A stretch of DNA of 64,000 nucleotides from assembly GCA_014773175.1 (NCBI GenBank), contig VXCM01000341.1, positions 1 to 64,000 of the forward strand, given 5' to 3'. Under the pieces are notes generated by a model. That model saw only the letters and a program-made list of their open reading frames with translations, was not told the origin of the DNA and made no database searches. The DNA comes from Lucifuga dentata (Eukaryota > Chordata > Actinopteri > Ophidiiformes > Bythitidae). Position 1 is the first letter of the stretch. Each line of letters opens with the position of its first letter. Below are positions 11,328-21,401 of the stretch, piece by piece. The translations under genes were made by a program, and so were the position numbers.

Positions 11328-12225
11328 AGACTAATGGATTCTTCACATGAGCTTTGCATGTCTACTTAGAACATGTAATGTTGGAACTTTGACATGTTAA
11401 TGATTTTAATTTTAATTGAACTGGCTTTCATTTGTCAGAGAAAAGGCTATACTGTAAGAAAAGAAAATAATTTACTCTAGAGAATTTTGGCTTGTGATAA
11501 TCATGACGTTTCTGTAAAACTATAAACAACAAACAAGGCCTCGAAACCAAAATTTAATTTATTGTTTAGGGATACTTTTGAAAGAACTTATTTTAAAAAA
11601 ATGTCTATGATAATTTTTTTTATTCATAAAATCAATCTATTTTTCCCTAAACTTCTTGGTTTTTTGGTGGAATTTGTTGTTTAATTTTTTTTTCTTTAAA
11701 TTGTTTCAACCGACTTCATTTTTCTAGGATTTTTTTAGAATTGGTATTTTCATTTTATAGAATCAATCTTTTTTCCCCAGAAGTTTTTTCTTTTTTTCTT
11801 TTTTTTTTGGTAGAAGTCTTCTACAGATTTTTTCTATAAATCATTTTCTAACTTTTTGTAGAAATCTTCAAATTATTTCTCAGACTTTTCTTTTGGATTT
11901 AATTTTTCTAGAATCAAAAATTTTCTAGAAACAAGTACAAAATTGACAATCAAGATTTTCACAAGACAAAATTTGTCATCCTGTGTTGTAAATTATTTTA
12001 GTGCTGCTTTTTACATAGGAAATTAAAGCCAAATTCAACAAAAAGAAAAATTACAAAATTACCTTTTTTTTTTTAGCATCAAAGATCAATTTGTGAAATG
12101 AAACCCGTAAGATTTTATGTAAGCAGACAAGCCTCAAAAAAAGAAAAGAAAAGAAAAAAGAGGTCCTCAAAACAGCCAAATCAAACTACTCATTTGACTC
12201 CTGTTAATATCCTGGAAGAAATAAA
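11328..12225 (+). other. Probable 3' UTR of the MASP-like gene
   Basis: T-rich, non-coding sequence directly after the stop codon. The first canonical AATAAA is at 12220-12225, and a weaker ATTAAA lies near 12020. No CCP or serine protease exon (no VLTAAHC-like or GDSGGP-like coding) can be read here. Confidence 0.4.
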
Positions 12226-12537
12226 TGAATTCAGTAAAGCAATCTGGACGTCAGATCAGCTGACTGTGTTTGCTGTCTAAGAAGCGATGGATGTTCATCA
12301 TTTAACCTTCATACATTATGCAGCGTGTTCTCAGCTCTACTCCATTATCAAAACAATCATTATGTTCTTCAATCCCATACAATTGCCTCTTATTTGACAC
12401 TTTTGGCCTCACTTGCTAACATTTCCTATCTGTGTCTTACAAGTGGGGCTAAAGAGCAGCTCTGAATGTGTGGGTGATTTTATTTACACTCATACTATGG
12501 TTGCTATATTTGATTATTTTCTTCTTGTGTCTTAAAA

Positions 12538-13130
12538 TTAAAGAAGCATACCGATGGTTTTGCATGTTTGAGTCCAATAAATGCAACCCCATACATTACT
12601 GCCATCATTTTCCGAAACATACTACTGAAGCGGTACATTTTAGAATTGTTTTTCTTACCTTCCACTGGTTTCAGTTCATTCCAGTACGCCTTTAAAATCA
12701 ACTTGTAGAGATTTGAAACGTGCTTGAGGTAAGTAATCTATCAAGGCGAACCAAACATCCTTATTTTTTTTTTTTTTTTTTTNTTTTTTTTTTTTTTTTT
12801 GTCAAAGTTATTTAATTTAAGTAGTCTAACACAGAGCTGCATGCAAGAAAATGTATGTCTCCACCAGGGAATACAGTCCCAGGAGAAAACAGCTTTTGCC
12901 GAGAATTGAAAAATGACCATCCCTTCTACATTAGGACATATGTTAGCAGGTGAAACATAACATTGAATTTTAAGGTGGGTGTATCAGCTGAACATTTGAT
13001 TTTGAAAGTTTAGGAGATTTGGCAAAAATAACCCAAAAACTAAAATACAGTTTTTTATTTATAAAATGCTTGGCAGTAACGTAAAGTGTATGGGAGTAGT
13101 ATTTATAACATTATCAGCATGGTTCTTTAA
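12538..13130 (-). mobile_element. TTAA-flanked MITE, copy D (reverse orientation)
   Basis: TTAA lies at 12538-12541 and 13127-13130, with inverted ends AGAAGCATACC and AGCATGGTTCT. The interior is the reverse complement of the other copies (CTTACCTTCCACTGGTTTCAG; CACCAGGGAATACAGTCCC). A poly-T with a single-base gap at 12783 interrupts it. Confidence 0.8.
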
Positions 13131-13809
13131 ATCAGAGCCATGTTTCTGTGAGTTAGTCCAAACTTTGACTGAACTCATTGCTGTTTCTTGCAGATACTTT
13201 GTCGTTTGAAAGCCACTGTGACTTGTCGGGAAGTCATGTACTGACCCATGCAGCAACTTGGCATTTGCAACCCAACAGAGAGTCATGAGGGCTTCAGCTC
13301 ACATGCTGTTTGGTTTTACTCAGAGTCACCCGAGTACAAAGAATAAGGTTTGGTTATGAAAAGCTCACTCAGGCCTTTGAGCTACTGGCTGCTCACATGG
13401 TAAAGGTACCTGTTAGTCATTATTTAGACCAATAAGATACTATGACACGAGAGCACGATCACATGTTCTCATACACCACTCGGTTCTAACTGTTCAGCCT
13501 AGTCGGAGCCAATTCCACAGGAATTACTCACACCATGAAATCCATTAGCAACCTGTTGGGGAATATCTAGCAGCAGCATGTCATGAACACTTAAGGCTGA
13601 TCATTACCAGTTATGGAGTGTGAACTTGCAGGGAAATAAAATAGAAATGAAGTTTGTTGTGTTAAAAACCTGTACATGCTTTATGTAATGAAAATGTTTC
13701 TGTTTATTTATTACAGCTTACAAATGTTCAGTCAAAATGTCGCTGATCACCCCCTAGAGAAGTCATTCATCCTATCTGTTACTCAGCTCATGTAATGCTA
13801 CATATAGTG
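13131..13809. other. Intergenic sequence between MITEs, nothing recognised
   Basis: Mixed-composition DNA with no exon-like reading frame, RNA gene or transposon end. Confidence 0.5.
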
Positions 13810-14074
13810 TTCCGTACAGCTCTGTATTGGATCGGTTAAATTCTGTTACTTTGGCAAAAACTTAATAGACATCATTTTTGCTGTAATGGATTGCTTATGC
13901 ACGTTTCAAGTCTCTATAAGTTGATTTTAATAGCGTACTGGAAGGTAGGGGCAACAATTTTAATATTTACTGTTCCAGTAGTATATTTTGGGAAACGATT
14001 GTCAGTAACATAATGTGTATGCAGGTTGTATGCATTTGACTCAAACATGCTAAATCGCCGACATTGTCCTTTAA
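13810..14074 (+). mobile_element. TTAA-flanked MITE, copy E (3' fragment)
   Basis: Matches the right half of the family (GTTTCAAGTCTCTATAAGTT; GATTTTAATAGCGTACTGG) and ends CATTGTCCT followed by TTAA at 14071-14074. The left half is absent. Confidence 0.75.
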
Positions 14075-15461
14075 CATTTGATGTTGGAACGCATTCACAT
14101 TGCTTGAGGGCTCAATTAACATACTGTATGTGCATCACTCAATAAACACTTGTGTAGAAAAGTACCTTTATTACCCAGGATAATATCTGGCATACATGTT
14201 TATTAATTACTAAGAACTGAGGCTCAAGCTTTCATAAGGTGATGTAATAATAGAACTTTATGAACTGGTCTACATTTCTTTGCATCTAATGAGTCATATC
14301 ACACTCGTTCTTTGTTCATCAGACATGAGACATTGATGAGATGACAGGTAGGATAAAGGCTTATGATAGGAGAAAAGGGAAAAAGGAAAAAAGGGCTCAT
14401 GAGTCACATGGACTTCCACACATTGTACACACAGCTGCTAAGTTGATATATAACGTTTACATCAGAACTGATACTTAAATTAGTGCAGGAAAAATATTGG
14501 TTTGGTGTAACTCAAAGCAATGTCATTCTATGTCTTAGCCTAACTTTCTCCAGAACTTGTTCAGATGTGTTCTATCAGGCTTAGAATAAATGAGTTTGTT
14601 TACTTCATTTAACCACATTTATTTATTTGATAGCAGTCGGCTTTCAGATAGCAGGATCTCAGAAACAATGTCACGTTCAACCTTATTCTCCCTGTGGTTT
14701 CTCTCAATATTCCACGTTACTCAAATATGCTGCTAGTCTTTTTTTCTAGTCACAGCCATAGGAAAGGGGACTGGCCTTACATGTTATTTGTTGTATTGTT
14801 TCTGGAGCAGACGTCCTCACCACGGTTCACTTTTCCTATATGCTGCCAGTGAATCAGTCAGTGACAACATATTAACCTATTTTATTGTAGATGGGAATGC
14901 CATTTCAGTCATAACACATGCAAAATTACTGACAACAGAAACAAAATAATTTACTTTGTATCTCATCCTCTGCTGGTTGATGAAGATTCACTGGATTGTC
15001 TTACCGAGCTTAGATTTCTCAACAATATTCATCCTAGAATTCTAAAATAAAATACATTTCACAACTCCTGTCTTAATAGGCAGTGTTTAAATGTTAGGAG
15101 AGAAGGTAAAACAGCAATACCGGGAAGCTGATTCAACGGTAAATATAAAACCTTGAGTTTGTCATGGTGGTTTTCACAGCAAGGAACTTCTTTTATGAAA
15201 ATAAGTACCCGATAAAAGTGGTCGATGCCAGCATGTCTTTGATAAACATGAACTGTGAAAAATCACTCTGCTTCTTCTTGAGGCAAAATCATTCAAGTGG
15301 TTTGCCCGCTGTCTACAAAATGATGCAAACATCAACATCGTTAACATTCATAGATTCCAGCATTATGAACATTATCAGCAACTCAGGTTAAATCCTATTC
15401 TAGTGACCCTGGGGCAGGTAGTTTGAATTCTTATCAGTCTCTGCTCAGGTGAAGCTTTGGC
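14075..15461. other. Intergenic sequence and DFFA 3' UTR
   Basis: The part next to 15462 should be the 3' UTR of the minus-strand DFFA gene. No other gene is recognisable. The somatostatin/cortistatin-type neuropeptide that neighbours DFFA in mammals was looked for (AGCKNFFWK-like coding) and not found. Confidence 0.45.
14881..14886 (-). terminator. Candidate DFFA polyadenylation signal
   Basis: TTTATT on the plus strand is AATAAA on the minus strand, about 575 bases past the DFFA stop. A second candidate lies near 14631. Without transcripts the choice is uncertain. Confidence 0.3.
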
Positions 15462-18400
15462 CTAGTTGCTACCTTCGGCTGCGGTGTCTTCGCTGTCTTT
15501 AACGCTCTTCTCATTGGGCTGCTGGTTGCTCCTGATGGATTGTGCCACCTGAACCTGCTGAAGCCGTTTGCTCAGCTCAGCTTCACAGGCCTGGATCAGC
15601 TTTGATGTCTTCTCTTTATCCCAGCTCAGCACCTGCTCCATGGCGCTCGCTCCTCTGCTCGTGACCAGCTAAAGACACAGATTCAAAGCTTTGTTACACA
15701 CAGGATATGAACATGCTTAACAGACCAACCTTGGTAAAGTTACTCTGCAAAGTCAACCAAGCTTCATCCAAAGGTTTAACTTTTATACCCCAGATTTCAG
15801 TAGCCATGCCTGCCCATAACATACTGAAATGGACAAATCATAAATGGATTCACTTTATTAATTACTATCAATATAGCTCATTACTTTGGTCTTTATTTCA
15901 AAAATAAAAACAATAAAAGGAAAGGAATAAAAGGATTTGGATTTATTTTTAAAAACAAATGAAATTCCTATGCAAAAAAATTGATGTAGTACAACAATCT
16001 GGGTGAAAATTGGATTAGAAAAATACACTTTGTGGCACAATTATTTTAATAGTTTCAGCATTTTTATTAATTTGAGGGACTCTGGCTGATTCTGCAGCGT
16101 AACCTGCAGCTCTGATGTGTTTTCTTGCCATTTTTCTCCTTCTTTTCTCCTTTCATTTTATTTCCTTTAATCTGCAGAATGTTTCTATACTGTTCTTGAC
16201 ATGACAGAATCTGTTTACTGTCATCTTCATTGAAGAATCAAGTTCATTTAGTTGAAGAATGGGATTTCTGGAAACAGAACATTTTGGTGCATGGTAAAAT
16301 AAAAAAAATTAAAAAATTGAGCTATTCCTTTTGAAAACAGCAAGAAATTGTGGTCAAAATAGGTTTAAAAAAGTGCTGCATATTTCTACCAGTGCATGAG
16401 TTAAGTATACAGTATATATTATATCTGTGTGTGGAAGAGCTAGGGTGCTAGGACAGAATTAGTTATTTGTGTAGTTAGCTATTTTGGATGTTAACTTACA
16501 CTTAAAACAGCATTGAAATAAAAGTAACACAACATTTACAACCTATTTTTGGACAAATTTCTCAAATATCAACTCAAAGTAAGAAAAAAAGTCAAGAATG
16601 ATAGATGTTAGCAAAAATTACCACTCGAAACGTGCAGAAAATGTCTGGGGTTACACATCGCATTTTAGCAGCAGCTGTCTTTTAGATTGCGCAACACCTG
16701 CGTCACCATTAGAGCATCCATGTGTCGTGTTAGGATTTGCAACTTTATGTAACCGCTTCGTCATCTCTTCAGCTGCTTCTTTCTGACTCGATGGGCGGAA
16801 ACAGACTGGCTGAGGGCTTGTCTGTATCATTTGGTCATGCTGTTGAGATGTTGTTTCAGAATACACTGAAGTGGAGCACAGAAGCCGAGCAGCCCCATCC
16901 TGCTGTGACATGGAAGTGCACCCTGGTGGCTCATATCTGTCGGGCTCAACTGTATTCATTTTCCAGAGGTTTTGTGTCCTCTGAGAAATTTACGATTATG
17001 TACAAGTAAAAGCTGGAGTTTTTGTCCTCATTTGCAGACGTTTTGAGACAGGCTGGCTCAGTGTGTGTGAGGTCGTATGAGTGAACTACCTGCAGCTCCT
17101 CAGTGGAAAGCCTGGTCTCTGGGCTTGTTTTGCCTTTGAGGACCATCAGGGTCCTGGTCATGAATCCCGATGTGGAGTCTACCTCCATCCCATCCGGCAT
17201 GTCCACATCTCCAGACCCTGAACACAATAACGTGATTCCCAGGATCATTTATTGTATAAAATGGATGTATAGTTAAGTACATCAGTGAATACAGTAAATC
17301 ACAGCAAGAGTTTGTTTTGCAGAAACAATGGCTCCACCTAGTGGCCACAAGGCACAAACACAACTTTATCTTCTTAATGACTTCCTAAGTGTCAATATGG
17401 TGTGTTGTATTTTGATCCAAAATAAAAGCTGACATTTAGACAGTAGAAACGATTTACCTATGTACTAATAATACTGATAATGCTGTGAAACCATCTCATA
17501 ATAATTAATACAACCATACCTTCCTGACTGGACAGGCTGGGCTCTGCTTCTTGTCCACCCTCTTTCTCCATAGCGTTGAGGTAGAGCTGGAGCAGCTCCT
17601 TGGACTGCCTCTCCTCCTCTCTGCGGTCCAAAACTGTCTGCAGTGTCTTCTGGAAGTCCTCAGCCTTCTTCTCTGGGAAACCCAAAGCGGAGGCAAGCTC
17701 GGGGCAAGGTACATCCACCAAGGTCTGGAACAGAAGGTGATACTAATGAACAATGGCACAAAAGAAGAAATTAATGAGCAATGTAAAAAAAAAAAGGTNA
17801 AAAAAAAAAAAAAAAGTAGGACAAATGAAACCCATTCAAAAAAATTATATTTCTGCTGTTTTAATTGAAGATTTCCTGTCTTCTCCATTTGCTTCTTCCG
17901 TGTCTGTAGTGTCACGACCCATCAAGATGAGTAACAAGTATTACACAACCAGATTAAGCAAGAACGATTGTGATTCCTGCTTTACAGGATCAACCGGTCA
18001 TTTTGTGTGCTTAAGCCCAATAAATAGACATTACATTACTGACAAACAATTTCTAAAACCTGAAACCGTATTTTAGTTTTTCCTGTTATTTTGCCAAATC
18101 CCCTAATCTTGCATAATCAATTCAGGTGATATGACCACCTTAAAATTCAATGTTTTTCCTGCAAACAGTTATCCATGATTGTAGAAGGCAGGGTCATTTT
18201 AATTTCTTGGTAAAAGCAGTCTTCTCCTGGGACTATATTCTCCAGCACAATTGTCTGTTTTCTTCTGTGTAGTTCTGCAATCAATGTGTACTGACATGCT
18301 AAAAATATTTTAATTCGACAGTTATTTTTTCATTTACGTCTTGTTCACGTCTTGGATTGCTTATCTGAAACAGTTTTCAAGTCTCTACAAGTTGATTTTA

Positions 18401-20708
18401 ATAGCGTACTGGAATGAAATGAAACCAGTGGCAGTCTGGAAGGTAGGAACGTGTATGCAGGTTGTATTTGTGGGGCTCAAACATGCAACAATCACTAGTA
18501 TGGTCCTTTAAGGCCAAGTGCCCACTGTACGACAGACTAGTTCATTCATGTCAAACATGCTTGATATTTTGTTTTGAAATCTGTATATTTTTTGTTGGTG
18601 GCCTTGTAGTGCTACCTCATGTCTGCTAGCAAGATGGTAGGTACAACTGAAAAATGTTTGATGTCCTATGATGAAATATCTTCTAGTACATACGAAAAAA
18701 AGGAATTATTTTTAAGTCGTCATTATGAATACTGGCGTTATTATTTTCCATCTCTTTTACTCAGCAGTGTCTAAGAATGACCGTCGGCAGATACCGTTGT
18801 CAAGCCAAGTCAAGTTTATTTGTATAGCCCAAAATCACATACAATAGTTCAAAGGCTTTACAGACCCACACGTTAATGGTTCCCGACCCAGCCCAAGCTC
18901 TCTAAGAAGACGAGGAAAAACTGCCTAAAAAAAACCTTATTATACAAAGAAAAAATGGAAGAAACCTTGGGAAAGCCAATTCAAAGAGCAATTCCCTCTC
19001 CTTGAACAACTGGAGACCCTGTACCTGTACGTCTGCCTCTGACATGAGGATGATGCTGGCCAGGTCCTGCTTAAGCTGCTGAGCCAGGTTCCACCAGGGC
19101 GGCATTGCACCAGAGGCGTCCACGACATCCGTTTCCAGCAGCACAGATTCCCTGGACATCCAGGCCGTGCCTCCATCAACTATGATGGAAAGTAAATGAG
19201 TAGCAGAATATGTGGTAATTAGAATGATTTACAATCAGTCCAGAGGACAGACAAGTCTCACACAGAATTGGAGGTGCTTACTCCTGCGAAGCGGAGACCA
19301 TGTCTCTTTTGCGTGCAACAGCATGAACTTTGTGTTTAAGGGTAAACACAAAAAATAGGCATCATCCTCTACGACAGTCCCATCATTTTCTAGGACCACA
19401 GTAACAGGCTCGCTGGGGCTGAACCCAAGAGACTCACACCCTGTAGGAAGAACAAAGAAATTACAGATGTTAAATATCATATGTAGATGTCCTTTATTTA
19501 CATTTATTTAGCTACACCAATCTATTTGGCTGTAAAACAATAACATACATAGATACTGTATATGTAGGACAACAACAACATTTCCCATTCATATCTGGTA
19601 TTAGCCCAAAAACATGTCAGACTCCATATGACCATGTTTCACATAGCAACACAACCAGATTAAGCAGTTCCAGTCACACATGGGCTAACTATTTCAGTGG
19701 GAACATTTAACAGTTCACATATATTTTAAGGGAAGGATCCCTGAGGGCAGAACCATTACTGTCAAATACAACTGCTTAACTACCAGTGAAATATAACTTC
19801 ACAGTTAACTTCACAACCATTTTATTAAGCACAAAATTGGTTGAATCACCACTTACTTTAATGTGCATAAAATCCTTGCTGTCTATATTATGTTTGTACC
19901 ATGATTTTTGAATTCATTTGGAGGACTAAGAGAAACTGGAAGCAATTACTGGGGATGTACAAGGAAATGTGTAATAACACCAAAAAAAAAAAAAAAAAAN
20001 AAAAAAAAAAAAAAAAAGACAGGACTTCCTCAAAATGCTCTACTTCTGTGATGTGGAAGTTAATAGAATGAATCAATCTTATTCTCCTTACAGACTAATT
20101 ACCAAGTCATCATGGATACACTAATCCAGTACCAAGGGTTAAAAAAAGGAAACACGTGTAGAGGGCCAGAGATCTTGAAAGGAGAAAGAATTTGGGCAAA
20201 GCCTGATGATTAGTATTCTAGGAATGAGGAGGGCAGGAGGGAGATCTTACCTGAGTCTCAGGTTTAGTTCCTGCAGGTTTGGACACGATGAAAGCTTGTT
20301 CGTGAGATGTTAAAAAGCTCAAAATGTGCAGCAAAATCAGCTTGAAGCTAACGTTATTTAGCTCCTTAGATCAGTGTTAGAGATTATAATCTCAACATTT
20401 GTATTTCATTTATTTTCATCAAAGATTTACTTGAAAGCGTACAAGAATGCAGTCTGACTGACATTAACCGCAAAAACGTGCCGTGTAAACATTTCTACAT
20501 ATAATTTATGATTCTATATAGTGTTTTTTTTTATTCAAATGGTTAGCTACACAATCTCTATTCAGGCATGTTAACAAGTTATCTTAACGTTTAAGTTAGT
20601 ACTTCTGTACTCACCTTTTTTTTTCAGGTCCTCTAAAGAAGGAACTACCAGTCCGTATGATTTTTGGCGTGTGAAATTACAAACTTTACAAGGTCTACGT
20701 TCTGTCAT
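15462..20708 (-). CDS. dffa: DNA fragmentation factor subunit alpha (ICAD/DFF45), complete
   Basis: Six minus-strand exons: 20615-20708 (ATG), 19282-19440, 19025-19179, 17520-17724, 17090-17217 and 15462-15668 (TAG). All have GT-AG boundaries and matching phases, giving 315 residues (human 331). DFFA chaperones and inhibits the nuclease DFFB/CAD; caspase-3 cleavage releases CAD to cut chromatin in apoptosis. The CIDE-N domain covers about residues 5-84 (SLEDLKKKG; VVLENDGTVVEDDAYFLCLP). The middle DFF-C part contains WWNLAQQLKQDLASIILMSE, and a helical segment follows (VLDRREEERQSKELLQLYL). DxxD sequences at 102-105 (DVVD, then A) and 210-213 (DMPD, then G) lie where human ICAD has its two caspase sites, though shifted and not identical. 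The C-terminus (MEQVLSWDKEKTSKLIQACE) aligns with human. Introns carry a MITE and a SINE-like repeat. It starts head-to-head with PEX14. Confidence 0.95.
17982..18511 (+). mobile_element. TTAA-flanked MITE, copy F (in DFFA intron)
   Basis: The left end is TTAC (decayed TTAA) and AGGATCAACCGG at 17982, and the right end is AGTATGGTCCT followed by TTAA at 18508-18511. It lies between DFFA exons 3 and 4. It preserves the intact TTTTAATTTCTTGGTAAAAG site that is interrupted in copy G. Confidence 0.8.
18797..18985. mobile_element. Fish SINE-like or short interspersed repeat
   Basis: Begins GTCAAGCCAAGTCAAGTTTATTTGTATAGC-like and includes GGAAGAAACCTTGGG near 18958. These motifs recur in many teleost interspersed repeats. 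It sits in the DFFA intron, 40 bases from the exon 3 donor. Assignment rests on pattern memory, and no internal RNA polymerase III promoter was verified. (The opening motif is split here as GTCAAGCCAAGTCAAG plus TTTATTTGTATAGC.). Confidence 0.45.
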
Positions 20709-20815
20709 CCTAGTTTTTAATTTGTGTAGGAATATTTGAAAAAATAATCTCAGACAGAAGAGACGCTAGCTCCACCGCTTTACAGCGAATTCAAATGCGG
20801 AACTTGTGGCGCTAT

Positions 20816-20836
20816 GAATCTTGGGATATGTAGTTT
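20816..20836 (-). promoter_or_regulatory. ZNF143/Staf-like promoter element
   Basis: The minus strand reads AACTACATATCCCAAGATTC, which fits the ACTAYRNNNCCCR core found in many vertebrate, often bidirectional, promoters. It lies about 110 bases upstream of the DFFA start codon. Confidence 0.55.
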
Positions 20837-21002
20837 TTAACAGTTGACGAAAGCATTCGGACAAAGGTAAAGTTTATGTAACGTCAGTTAAGTCTATTCA
20901 GACTTTCGCTTAATTTTTAGCGCATTGATTTTACATTTTGTATAGAAATAAAAATAAACTGCTGGCCATATAATACCCGTTTTTACATGTTGTAATGCTG
21001 AG

Positions 21003-21006
<4 letters not shown>

Positions 21007-21043
<37 letters not shown>
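21007..21043. repeat. (TTA)n microsatellite, 12 units
   Basis: A perfect TTA repeat inside the bidirectional promoter region. Confidence 0.95.
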
Positions 21044-21330
21044 GAATTTTCTTTAGCAAACTTGCAAAAATAGCCATATTCCATATTCATAGAATTTTTT
21101 TTACGAGTTTAAAAAGGATTTGGAACTTTTTGATATGCCATTATAGATGATGCCATGTGATTTGCCTATTTCCTTTGTTTATATAATGTTACCTTTTTTC
21201 TAATTGTAGTTTATGTATTTGCTGTTTGGATTATTTTATGTATGATGTTCAAGGCAGAGTTAACGCTTGTTTGTTTGTTTGTTTGTTTTAATGTTAATAA
21301 AGAGAGGAAAAGTCTTTGCAACTTGCATCA

Positions 21331-21365
21331 AAATCACGCTCGCTCAGAAAAAGCAATCGAGCGTG
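21331..21365 (+). promoter_or_regulatory. Perfect 10-bp stem-loop in the PEX14 5' UTR
   Basis: ATCACGCTCG (21331-21340) and CGAGCGTGAT (21356-21365) are exact inverted copies separated by 15 bases, ending 36 bases before the PEX14 ATG. If transcribed, this would form a stable 5' UTR hairpin. Confidence 0.6.
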
Positions 21366-21401
21366 ATACACTCGAGCAGCTACGCAAGCAAGGATAGGAA
21401 G

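Larger units (their letters stand above)
20709..21401. promoter_or_regulatory. Shared bidirectional DFFA-PEX14 promoter region
   Basis: The two start codons face away from each other across 693 bp, so both core promoters must lie here or in 5' UTRs within it. There is no TATA box at a convincing position. It contains a ZNF143-type element (20816-20836), a CRE-like half site (AACGTCA near 20880), a (TTA)n tract and a 5' UTR hairpin before PEX14. The same head-to-head arrangement is known for mammalian DFFA and PEX14. Confidence 0.7.

Noticed and set aside
11328..15461. Search for CCP or serine protease exons of MASP2 and for a cortistatin gene
   Set aside because: No catalytic-triad-like or AGCKNFFWK-like coding is readable on either strand.
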